Part shown: piece by piece, positions 56,946 to 64,000 of the stretch
Position numbering within the stretch: the stretch's first letter is position 1
Layout of the letters: every line of letters starts with the position of its first letter
Source: JARBUG01 sp035628915
GTDB taxonomy: Bacteria > Bacillota > Sulfobacillia > Symbiobacteriales > Symbiobacteriaceae
DNA: 64,000 nt
NCBI GenBank assembly: GCA_035628915.1
Contig: DASPIW010000040.1
Span: forward strand, 40,466 to 104,465
Direction of reading: 5' to 3'
Notes under the pieces: model-generated
The model's database searches: none
What the model saw: only the letters and a program-made list of their open reading frames with translations
Told to the model about the DNA's origin: nothing
Program-made: the position numbers and the translations under genes

Positions 56946-57821
56946 TCACAGGTAGATGGAGCAGCCGCGCTCTTCAAGTTCTCCCAGCCACGGGGGCAGG
57001 GCCGATAGCCGGTTCCACCGCAGATCCAACTTCTCGAGCAGCGGCAAGTCGCGGATCACTGCGGGCAGTGACGTAAAGCGGTTCGCGCGCAGATCCAGGT
57101 AGGCCAGGCTCCTGAGCTGACTGAAGCCGTCAGGCAATGAAGAGAGCTGGTTGTTGCGCAGGTTCAGCTCTGTCAACCGCTCCAACTGGCCCAGGGATTC
57201 AGGCAGAGCAGCCACAGCGTTCGATTCCAAAATCAGCCTCCGCAGGGCGCCCAGGTTCCCGATCGCCTCCGGCAGTGACTGCAGTTGGTTCTTCTGCAGA
57301 TGCAGCTCCTTGAGGCAGGCCAACTCGCCCATCGACTCGGGCAGGTAGGTTAGGCGGCAGTTGCCGGCACGTAGCTCTCTGAGTCTCGCTAGATTGCCGA
57401 TTCCCTTGGGCAGTACTGTGATCGGGTTTTCGCCCACATTCAGGTAGATGAGTTTAGTCAGATTCCCCAGCGAGTCGGGTAAAGCAGTCAGTTGATTATC
57501 GTGCACATAAAGGAAGGTCAGGCTGGTCAGCTGGCCCACTGCTTCCGGAAGGGTAAGCAACCGATTGTGGCCCAGGTCTAGCACGAGCACACCTTGCATT
57601 CGACCGACCGAAGGGGCAATCTCGGTAATTGGGTTGCCGTAGATGTAAAGGCGGGTCAGGTGCTCCAACTGCCACACTGCATCCGGAAGGGACATCAACC
57701 CCGTTTCGGCCAACCGCAGCTCCATGGCGGTATCCCCAGAAATCTCATATCCCAACTGTCCTACGGCTCCGTTCTCATTCCATACCCGCTCCAACTCGGC
57801 GAGTGCCGTTCGATCCGTCAT
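56946..57821 (-). CDS. Leucine-rich-repeat protein
   Basis: 291 residues. About 50 N-terminal residues are followed by about ten 23-residue repeats of the form LPxxIGxLxxLxxLxLxxNxL (for example LPEAVGQLTSLTFLYVHDNQ) up to residue 285. No signal peptide, membrane segment or enzymatic domain, so a cytoplasmic binding protein is likely. ATG 57821 follows GGGAGG; the frame is open further upstream without support. Neighbours do not indicate a partner. Cytoplasmic LRR proteins of this plain type have no general function assigned. Confidence 0.85.
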   Translation of the reverse strand: MTDRTALAELERVWNENGAVGQLGYEISGDTAMELRLAETGLMSLPDAVWQLEHLTRLYIYGNPITEIAPSVGRMQGVLVLDLGHNRLLTLPEAVGQLTSLTFLYVHDNQLTALPDSLGNLTKLIYLNVGENPITVLPKGIGNLARLRELRAGNCRLTYLPESMGELACLKELHLQKNQLQSLPEAIGNLGALRRLILESNAVAALPESLGQLERLTELNLRNNQLSSLPDGFSQLRSLAYLDLRANRFTSLPAVIRDLPLLEKLDLRWNRLSALPPWLGELEERGCSIYL

Positions 57822-57985
57822 TGCCGATGCCTCCCATGGGCAAATCAAAATCCTGGCGACCAGACCTGCAGAAGCCGGCCCATCCCCTCCATCGTTCCAG
57901 CGGACACGAGCGTCACTCAGGTCTGCACTACCGAGGGGCGACTGCATAAACCATGTAAACACAACCGCCGGCGAAACCGTGTCGT

Positions 57986-58732
57986 CTACGCCTTTTGGAA
58001 GAGGTAGACCGCCCAACCCAGACAGTCCCGACCCCACCGCAAGTATGCATCTCGCCAGCGGCGGCATCTGTCCAAAATGCTCGCCAGGTCGGGATCATCG
58101 GGATTGACGGCGGCATACCGCTCCGCAGCACGCCAGCGGCGGCCCTCGTAGCGATCCCAGTCCGCAGGGCTGCTGACCAGGGTATACAGAAGCGACAGCC
58201 CTTCCTGCTCGCCGACCGCTGCGTTCCCGGCGTGGGTCCGGAAAGCCTCCCGGTGCATGTCGGTTGCATTCAGGTAATCGAGGTCTGGTTCCCGGATCCA
58301 GAAGGGCTCCCCCACCATGATCTGCCCGCCTGGCCTGACAAGGGAGGCCAGCCGCCGCACCGTGCCCTGGTACCCGCCAAAGACCCAGCTGGCTCCTAAG
58401 CAGACGGTCAGGTCAAAACTGCCGTCCGGTGCCGCGTAACTGGCACCGTCTTGCTCCACGAAAGAGAGGGTTGAGGTCGATGGAACGCTCTGTCGAGCCG
58501 CTGTGCGAGCCGCCGCGAGAAACTCGGGGCAGAGATCAACCCCCACGCCGGTGATCGTGTAGCGGGACGCGATTCGGATCAGGCATTCTGCCTTTCCGCA
58601 GGCAATGTCGAGAACACGGCCACCCGCTGGCACATCTAGCAGGTCAACCAGTTCGTCGAACCCTGCAGGATTGATGGGATTGAGATGGGTCAGGTCAGCG
58701 CAGGTGACGATGTGGTACTTCCAGGGGTTCAT
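57986..58732 (-). CDS. SAM-dependent methyltransferase (class I)
   Basis: 248 residues. Rossmann methyltransferase with motif I GGRVLDIACGKAE, an acidic residue at the end of the second strand (GVGVDLC), motif post-I SFVEQDGASY, motif IV FDLTVCLGASWVFG and RPGGQIMVGEPFW. The C-terminal third is Trp/Arg-rich and ends in WAVYLFQKA. ATG 58732 follows AAGGCGG. Substrate unknown. About 160 non-coding bases separate it from the LRR gene. Confidence 0.82.
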   Translation of the reverse strand: MNPWKYHIVTCADLTHLNPINPAGFDELVDLLDVPAGGRVLDIACGKAECLIRIASRYTITGVGVDLCPEFLAAARTAARQSVPSTSTLSFVEQDGASYAAPDGSFDLTVCLGASWVFGGYQGTVRRLASLVRPGGQIMVGEPFWIREPDLDYLNATDMHREAFRTHAGNAAVGEQEGLSLLYTLVSSPADWDRYEGRRWRAAERYAAVNPDDPDLASILDRCRRWRDAYLRWGRDCLGWAVYLFQKA

Positions 58733-58914
58733 GCGATTACCGCCTTTCGACGAGCGAGTCATTCGAAGGGGTTATGTGCAGTTACTTCGCGATGTTTCCA
58801 TGAGAGCGGGAGCAAATCCTTCCCAGGAGACCTGACTAGGGGCTTACACACCAGGGCAAGTGTTCGCATGCGCTCCGTACCAGACCACTAGAAAACGGCA
58901 GTCGCAGTGCGGTC
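58733..58914. other. Non-coding gap
   Basis: Between the methyltransferase start and the glucanase stop; I see no gene and no clear hairpin. Confidence 0.4.
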
Positions 58915-59799
58915 TCACCGGTGCAACCGGTACACCCTGACATAATCCACTTCCATGATCGCGGGAAAGGGCGTTGTGTCATCGGGGTTGCCGTCGAAGG
59001 TCCCGCCCACCGCCAGGTTCATGATCAAGTAAAACGGCTGATCAAACGGGGCAGGGTACGGGTGGTTGACTGAAGCACCCGGGCCCCGGCTGTACCAGTC
59101 GGTCTGCGTGTGATAGAGCACTCCGTCCACATACCAGCGCAGCTCGTCCGACTCCCATTCCAGCGTGTACACGTGAAAGTCGCCGGCCGTGCTTCCGTCG
59201 GGGAAGCGATACTCCTCAACGGTGTACGTATTCTCAGGCCACGGCCCACCGTAGTGGATGGCTCCGCTGATGATCTCGGGCTGGCTGCCGTGCCCCTCCA
59301 TAATATCGATTTCGCCTGAAGCGGCCCACGTGCCATAGCGGTTCTGCTCGGGGAGCATCCAGAGCGCAGGCCAGAGACCCTTTCCGGCGGGCACTCTGGC
59401 ACGGATCTCTACCTTGCCGTACTTCATGCTGAACAGCCCGCTCGTTTTCAGCTTCGCCGACGTGTAAGGCAGTCCCTCGTACAATTCCCGACGGGCCTCA
59501 ATCACCAGGTGCCCGTTACTGATGCGGGCGTTTTCCGGCCGAGCCGTATAGAACTGCAGCTCGTTGTTCCCCCAACCCCAAATGTAGATGCCGTCCTCTG
59601 TGGTAAAGCCGTTGCCAATGTCAAAGGTCCAGCGGCGCCGGTCGATCTCTGAGCCGGAAAACTCGTCCGACCAGATCGGCATCCACTCTTGCAGGTCGAT
59701 CGTCCCGGCGGCGAATTCCACCACCGCCGGATCTCGTACCGCTGCCTGCGGGAGAAAGACCAGCAGGGCGGCCATCAGGACGGCAAAGGCTGGTTTCAC
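58915..59799 (-). CDS. Secreted GH16 endo-beta-glucanase (laminarinase-like)
   Basis: 294 residues. Signal peptide at 1-20 (AVLMAALLVFLPQAA), then one GH16 domain. The catalytic motif ExDxxE is SGEIDIMEGHG with Glu163, Asp165 and Glu168, all present. DEFSGSEIDRRRWTFDIG, GLWPALWMLP and the C-terminal MEVDYVRVYR are family-typical. Probably hydrolyses beta-1,3- or mixed beta-glucans outside the cell. It is a single-gene unit; an AT-rich segment upstream (59850-59875) may hold its promoter. Confidence 0.92.
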   Translation of the reverse strand: MKPAFAVLMAALLVFLPQAAVRDPAVVEFAAGTIDLQEWMPIWSDEFSGSEIDRRRWTFDIGNGFTTEDGIYIWGWGNNELQFYTARPENARISNGHLVIEARRELYEGLPYTSAKLKTSGLFSMKYGKVEIRARVPAGKGLWPALWMLPEQNRYGTWAASGEIDIMEGHGSQPEIISGAIHYGGPWPENTYTVEEYRFPDGSTAGDFHVYTLEWESDELRWYVDGVLYHTQTDWYSRGPGASVNHPYPAPFDQPFYLIMNLAVGGTFDGNPDDTTPFPAIMEVDYVRVYRLHR

Positions 59800-59875
59800 G
59801 ATCCCGACTTCCCTTCTTAGTCTCCCGGTTCCGGCTGCTGAGTTTGGTCAGAATCATTTTAACAATTATTCGCCT

Positions 59876-60159
59876 CACCGACTACTGGGGGCTACGCACC
59901 CCTTCCCCCACGCCGTCCGCGCATTCGTGGGCACGCGGACCTGACGGCTGCATCGCCACCTGCCCTTCAACCAATCAGTTCTTGTGTATAGATGTTTCCA
60001 CGCAATTCCGCCACGCTTTCGCCCCGTACCCGCGCCCGGGCGCCAGCCGGAACAACTTTAGCAGCACCGTCGACGTCGGGGACTGCTTTGACTAGACGCG
60101 GGCGGCATTGGCCGGATGTGATCAACGTTCACTTCAGCAACCACGACTCAAGGGGCAGA
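59876..60159. other. Non-coding or decayed stretch
   Basis: Nothing in this stretch is convincingly coding; it leads into the oxidoreductase remnant and may be the rest of that lost gene. Confidence 0.35.
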
Positions 60160-60347
60160 ACACGTCGGATTGGCTCCGCATGGGCCTGATTCCGCCCAAT
60201 TATGAGGCGGAGATTCCCTACCGCGCCGTCGTCCCGCGCCGTGTTGACGGCCTATTGGTGACGGGCAAGGCGATCACTGGTCTCGCTCTGCCGCCCGATG
60301 CGGCCCATTGGCATGCGGCAATGCGAGCCGGCGAGCCTGACCGATAA
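60160..60347 (+). pseudogene. Remnant of an FAD-dependent oxidoreductase
   Basis: About 60 residues match the C-terminal part of the FAD_oxidored family: DWLRMGLIPPNYEAEIPYRA, then VDGLLVTGKAI, where complete proteins continue SATHxA. Here the match ends and the frame stops at 60347. The N-terminal nucleotide-binding part is missing. A decayed fragment. Confidence 0.6.
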
Positions 60348-60395
60348 AGATGGGATGCGGGCAGCGAGATCAACCCCCTGCCCGCACCGAATTTC

Positions 60396-61097
60396 TCAGG
60401 AGCGCCGGTACGCGTACTTCTTCTCCACCTTCGCTACCAGCGAGTAGTAGGTATCGACCATGTTCGCCACGTACAGGCTGCCGATCTGCGTAAGGGCCTG
60501 GTACGCCTCAATCCGGTCCCAGCCCAGCTCGTCCATCCACTTGATCAGCTCGCCGTAAGCGATCCGTGCCGCATCCTCCATGGGCCGCGCACTGCCGACG
60601 CACATCAGTTCATCCGGCGATTCGATGCGCGGCCAGTCAAGTTTCTTGCGTTTGATCAGCTCAAAGCGGACCGTCACCTTTGCCGAAATCTCCAGTGCCA
60701 CGCCGCACAGTTCGCCCTGCCCCTGACCCCCGTGGCAGTCGCCGGTGAAGAAGAGCGCCCCGGGCACCCGCACGGGCAGATAGACGGTGTTGCCCGGCCT
60801 GATATCGGGCACATCCATATTGCCGCCGTGGTCTAATGGCGTGAGGGCCGAGAGCGCCTCAATCTCGGGGGCGGTGCCGATGGTGCCCATGAATGGTCGC
60901 CACGGGAAGCTCAGCCGCTCGTTGTAGGTCAACATACCGTCCTTCAGCTTGTAGATCCAGACCTTCTCCGGCAAGGGCGCATTGAGCGTGTAAGTCGCCC
61001 GGGTGTTGGTCAGGCCGCCGAAGTACGGCTCCAAAATGCTGACGGCCCAATCCCGGGTCGGCTCGTCCCGTGGACGGACCTCGATTGCTTCCACCAT
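60396..61097 (-). CDS. Acetamidase/formamidase-like protein, short, in frame with the permease
   Basis: 233 residues corresponding to the C-terminal three quarters of acetamidase/formamidase (EPYFGGLTN; TPLDHGGNMDVPDI; GALFFTGDCHGGQGQGE; SARPMEDAARIAYGELIKWM). The N-terminal 70-80 residues of typical family members are absent. AGGAGGT lies 3 bases before ATG 61097 and 6 before GTG 61094, so it can be translated on its own. The frame is also open upstream through the end of the permease gene with no stop, which may reflect a deletion fusing two genes. It probably hydrolyses a short amide taken up by the permease. Confidence 0.75.
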   Translation of the reverse strand: MVEAIEVRPRDEPTRDWAVSILEPYFGGLTNTRATYTLNAPLPEKVWIYKLKDGMLTYNERLSFPWRPFMGTIGTAPEIEALSALTPLDHGGNMDVPDIRPGNTVYLPVRVPGALFFTGDCHGGQGQGELCGVALEISAKVTVRFELIKRKKLDWPRIESPDELMCVGSARPMEDAARIAYGELIKWMDELGWDRIEAYQALTQIGSLYVANMVDTYYSLVAKVEKKYAYRRS

Positions 61098-62557
61098 CGC
61101 ACCTCCTGTCTCCGAGGCTTTCTGCGCGTCCTGGCCGTTTTCGGCCAGCCACTTATTGCGGAAGGAGCGGGCCACGAAATAGAAACCGAAGCCGAGCACG
61201 ATCCAGATGCCGCCGACGATAATGATGTTGGCACCGGAGTAGAACAGGGTGGCGCCGAAGAGGATGATCACCAGCACCGGGGTGACCGGGTAGCCGAAGC
61301 AGCGGTAGGGGCGCGCCAGGTCCGGCCGCTTGATCCGCAGGTAGATAACCAGCGCCGCCGCCAGCATGTAAATGAGCGCATAGCCGAAGACGCCGAGGAC
61401 GCGGCCCACGTCCAGGCCGTCTCCGAGAACATGGGCAGTACGGCGATGATCACCATGGACGCACCAGTCACCCAGAGCGGCACCTCCGGCACCCGGTACT
61501 TCGGGTGGACACGGGTGAAAGACTTGGGGAACCAGCCCTCACGCGCCATGGCATAGAGCATGCGGACCTGTCCGATTACGCCGCCGTTGATGGTACTGAG
61601 CGAGCCGGTATAGGACTGAATCGAGAGCCAGATGATGCCGAAGCCGCCCAGCACAGCAGCGCCAAGTGAGAGCAGGGGCGCCGTCGTTGAGGTATAGAGG
61701 CCCCACTCCGTCCACGGGACCAGCCCGAATGCGACGGTGGAAAAGGCGCCGAACAGAATGGTCAGGAAGGTGGCCGCCCCAATGAGCGCCTTCGGAATAT
61801 CCCGTTCGGGATGGACCGATTCCTCGGCCATGGTGGTGACGATTTCAAACCCGCAGAAAGCGATTACCACGTAAGGCAGGGTTTTGAGGAACGGAACGAC
61901 CGTACCGTTGGAAGAGAAGTTGCTGTAGAGGGTCGGGTCGAACTTGAAGAGGCCGAAGAGGATGAAGACGCTGAACGACATGATCAGGACGGCGCCGAAG
62001 ATCGCCTCCACGGCGCTGGATGCCTTGACACCAAAGTAATTGAGGGCAAGGAGGACCCCGACCACTGCCAGCCCGCCGACCCACTGGGGGATGGCCGGGA
62101 AGAGCCAGTTGGTGTAGTAGCCGGCTGAAACGATTTCGCAGTTGAGGCCGAAGGCGAGGGCGAACCAGTACATCCAGCCGACCATGAATGCGAAGGGGCT
62201 GTTCGGGCCGAAGACCTGTTTGGTATGCTCCCAAATGCCGCCGCTCTTGGGGAACATGGCGCCGAGTTCCGCAAAGACAAACGCGGCGCCGAACGTCGAG
62301 AGCCCGCCGATGATCCAGTACGAGAGGGTTCCCAGTGGCCCGGCTTCCGAAGCGGTTCCGCCAATGCCGATCATGAATCCGGATGCGACGACGGTCGCGT
62401 AGGCAGTAAGCGTGAGCGCCACCCGACCGACGACGCGTGCGAGGCCGAGATCGTGACCGGAACCGGTTTGGGACTTATTTGGTGTCAGACCGACTGGCAC
62501 TTCGGCATTATTTTGGGACCCGAAGCATCTACGTTGGTTGAAGTCGAAGACTTCCAT
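61098..62557 (-). pseudogene. APC-family amino-acid permease with a one-base frameshift
   Basis: Residues 1-380 in one frame give ten membrane helices of an amino-acid/polyamine permease (TASEAGPLGTLSYWIIGGLS; FCGFEIVTTMAEESVHPERD). Near 61416-61420, after MFSET, the frame shifts; the rest (GRVLGVFGYALIYMLAAALV; RPYRCFGYPVTPVLVIILFG) is in the frame shared with the acetamidase. One base added in GAGACGGCC restores it. Without correction translation would end at 61268. Either a lost gene or a sequencing error. The start is uncertain: no ribosome site at 62557, and the first 50 bases are a set of inverted repeats. Confidence 0.8.
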
Positions 62558-62584
62558 ACTTGGAAGCTAGGGTTCTGCCAACGT
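62531..62584 (-). promoter_or_regulatory. Structured leader or operator before the permease
   Basis: Nested inverted repeats: ACGTTGG 62531-62537 with CCAACGT 62578-62584 outside; GAAGTC-GAA-GACTTC (62540-62554) and CTTCCA-TACT-TGGAAG (62551-62566) inside. The inner two share bases, so alternative folds are possible. This suggests an RNA or operator control element overlapping the assumed permease start. Confidence 0.45.
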
Positions 62585-62620
62585 TATGCCGAATAATGAT
62601 CGACCACAATACGAAAACGC

Positions 62621-62637
62621 CGGACCAAAACGGTCCG
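62621..62637. promoter_or_regulatory. Dyad upstream of the aminotransferase
   Basis: CGGACC-AAAAC-GGTCCG, perfect 6-bp arms, 18 bases before the aminotransferase ATG and overlapping its ribosome-site region. It could be an operator or a leader hairpin that controls translation. Confidence 0.4.
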
Positions 62638-62654
62638 CGGACGGAGGTACGTAC

Positions 62655-63824
62655 ATGAACCAGCCCCAGCGCCTGCAACGCCTTGCAGCAGCCGTTTTCG
62701 CCACCATGGATGACGCCCGCCGCCGTGTCCTGGCTGCCGGACTAGACGTCATCAACCTCTCCATCGGCAGCCCGGACCTGCCCCCGGCCGAACACATCAC
62801 GGAGGCCATGATCGCCGGCATTCGCAACCCGGGCAACTACGGCTACCCCATGCGGGACCTGCCGGCATTCCGCGAGGCTGTTGCCGGGTGGTATAAGCGA
62901 CGCTTCGGCGTGCAGCTCGACCCCGAGTCCGAAGTACTCGGCCTGATGGGCTCCCAGGAGGGGCTAGCGCACATTGCACAGGCTGTGACGGACCCGGGCG
63001 ACCTCGTGCTGGTGCCGGACCCCGGCTACCCCATATACACGGGCGGCCCCGTACTGGCAGGCGCCGAGATCCATCCCGTCCCGGTGACGGCCGAAACCGA
63101 CTACCTGCCCGACTTGGAGGCCCTGCCCGACGATGTGAAGCGGCGGGCCAAGCTCCTGATTCTCAACTACCCCAGCAATCCGGTGGCGGCAGTCGTCAAA
63201 CCCGGCTTCTTTAAGCAGGTGGTAGCCTTCGCCCGGCGCCACGGAGTCGTGGTTCTGCATGATGCCGCCTACAGCGAGCTGACCTTCGACGGCTACCGCC
63301 CCCCCAGCTTCCTGGAGACCCCCGGCGCCATGGAAGTCGGCGTCGAGTTCAACTCCCTCTCCAAGACCTTCAACCTGGCCGGCGCCCGCGTCGCCTACGC
63401 CGTTGGCAACCGGCGTATCGTCGGCGCCCTGCGCGACGTGAAGGCGCACCTCGACTACGGCATTTTCCGCCCGATTCAGGAGGGTGCGATTGCTGCCCTG
63501 ACCGGCCCGCAGGGGGCGGTCGCCGCCATGGCGGCGGCTTATCAGAGGCGCCGGGACGTGCTGGTCGACGGTCTGCGGGCAGCGGGCTGGGAGATTCCCC
63601 GGCCCAAGGCTACCATGTTCTGCTGGGCGCCGATTCCGGCCGGTTTCGCCTCCAGCCTCGACTTTGCCATGGAACTCTTGGAACGCACCGGAGTTACGGT
63701 TGTGCCGGGCAGCGGGTTTGGCGAACGCGGCGAGGGGTACGTGCGCATCGCCCTCGTCCAGAGCGAGGCCAGGCTGGCCGAGGCAGCAGAGCGAATTGGG
63801 CGGTCCGGGCTGGTGGGCCGGTAA
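62655..63824 (+). CDS. Class I/II aminotransferase (LL-diaminopimelate aminotransferase-like)
   Basis: 389 residues, fold-type I PLP enzyme. Motifs: INLSIGSPDLPP, GYPMRDLPAFREAVAGWYKR, DPGYPIYTGG, NYPSNPVAA, and the PLP lysine Lys237 in SLSKTFNLAGARV; the substrate-carboxylate Arg is in GYVRIALV. Closest in pattern to DapL/PatA-like enzymes, but specificity cannot be fixed. ATG 62655 follows GGAGG by seven bases; an earlier start at 62586 lacks a site. Divergent from the permease, monocistronic, ended by a strong terminator. Confidence 0.85.
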   Translation: MNQPQRLQRLAAAVFATMDDARRRVLAAGLDVINLSIGSPDLPPAEHITEAMIAGIRNPGNYGYPMRDLPAFREAVAGWYKRRFGVQLDPESEVLGLMGSQEGLAHIAQAVTDPGDLVLVPDPGYPIYTGGPVLAGAEIHPVPVTAETDYLPDLEALPDDVKRRAKLLILNYPSNPVAAVVKPGFFKQVVAFARRHGVVVLHDAAYSELTFDGYRPPSFLETPGAMEVGVEFNSLSKTFNLAGARVAYAVGNRRIVGALRDVKAHLDYGIFRPIQEGAIAALTGPQGAVAAMAAAYQRRRDVLVDGLRAAGWEIPRPKATMFCWAPIPAGFASSLDFAMELLERTGVTVVPGSGFGERGEGYVRIALVQSEARLAEAAERIGRSGLVGR

Positions 63825-63835
63825 CGGAGATGAAC

Positions 63836-63863
63836 GAGGACCGCTGCGCTGGCAGCGGTCCTC
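63836..63863 (+). terminator. Intrinsic terminator of the aminotransferase gene
   Basis: Perfect 12-bp stem GAGGACCGCTGC / GCAGCGGTCCTC with a 4-base loop, followed by TTTAGTTT. Confidence 0.92.
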
Positions 63864-63909
63864 TTTAGTTTGGCCATTGCAATGTTTATGTAATTTTGCG
63901 TTTGGGGGT

Positions 63910-63932
63910 ATGTTCTATTCCTGAGAGAACAT
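63910..63932. promoter_or_regulatory. Dyad in the promoter region of the last gene
   Basis: ATGTTCT, 9 bases, AGAACAT: perfect 7-bp arms, 40 bp upstream of the start at 63972, in an AT-rich stretch. A likely repressor or activator site; the gene it controls runs off the window. Confidence 0.5.
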
Positions 63933-63971
63933 TGCTGCGTTATGCTCTACTTAGGAGAGGGGGAATCCGGC

Positions 63972-64000
63972 ATGACCCGTAGCATCCGAGCAGAGGAGTT
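63972..64000 (+). CDS. Start of a gene running off the right edge
   Basis: ATG at 63972 is preceded by AGGAGAGGGGG, 9-10 bases away. Only MTRSIRAEE is visible; function cannot be told. Confidence 0.55.

Noticed and set aside
62558..62654. A T-box leader before the aminotransferase
   Set aside because: The region is only about 100 bases and lacks the conserved T-box sequence; the dyads are too short.
1..64000. tRNA or rRNA genes
   Set aside because: No cloverleaf-like segments with GGTTCRA arms or rRNA-conserved stretches were noticed by eye; a covariance-model scan would settle this.

Overview
The window looks like chromosome of a high-GC, spore-forming Firmicute close to Symbiobacterium. 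This is inferred from several features: high GC with frequent GTG/TTG starts behind strong AGGAGG sites, a split two-subunit glycine decarboxylase (gcvPA/gcvPB), a LipM-type octanoyltransferase, CblT/CblS cobalamin salvage, a Gram-positive-style Tad pilus cluster without a secretin, and SPOCS (SipL-like) spore proteins. No rRNA, tRNA or CRISPR array was found.

Layout. 1-2.4 kb: the start of a secreted protein, a D,D-carboxypeptidase lipoprotein, and a stretch of decayed sequence that includes a PucR helix-turn-helix remnant. 2.4-10.3 kb: six tandem 22-bp repeats in front of a WYL regulator, a carbohydrate-binding-like protein, a membrane-anchored LuxR regulator, agmatinase, a thioredoxin-reductase-like flavoprotein, two RRM RNA-binding proteins and small proteins. 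10.3-13.1 kb: a GGDEF-EAL protein. 13.4-20.4 kb: a glycine-metabolism block on the minus strand (tandem glycine riboswitch and terminator, gcvT, gcvH, gcvPA, gcvPB, lipM, glyA). 20.5-31.6 kb: DedA protein, tungsten aldehyde oxidoreductase with a MoaD-like partner, a two-component system, an ABC exporter, a zinc-ribbon membrane protein, threonine synthase, a rhodanese lipoprotein and an AEC transporter. 31.7-40.3 kb: the tad pilus operon (two Flp-like pilins, TadE, two TadG-like proteins, CpaB, CpaE with a receiver domain, CpaF, TadB, TadC) and a DUF192 protein. 40.7-46.4 kb: a B12-riboswitch-controlled salvage and uptake operon (cblT, cblS, btuF, btuC, btuD, cobU, cobS). 46.4-48.3 kb: a DegS/DegU-like pair.

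49.19-56.35 kb is the most interesting part: a 7.15-kb integrated mobilizable element. It splits a SPOCS-domain gene and is bounded by a 13-bp direct repeat; joining the two gene halves at that repeat restores one reading frame. It carries a large serine integrase, a frameshifted relaxase with a ribbon-helix-helix partner, a nucleotidyltransferase/HEPN toxin-antitoxin pair, and a 570-residue protein that joins a nucleoside-phosphorylase-fold domain to an apparent adaptor domain and TPR repeats. That architecture matches families predicted to act in anti-phage immunity, so it is the best candidate here for an undescribed system.

56.9-64 kb: a leucine-rich-repeat protein, a methyltransferase, a secreted GH16 glucanase, an oxidoreductase remnant, an acetamidase in frame with a frameshifted amino-acid permease, and a class I aminotransferase; a new gene starts at the right edge.
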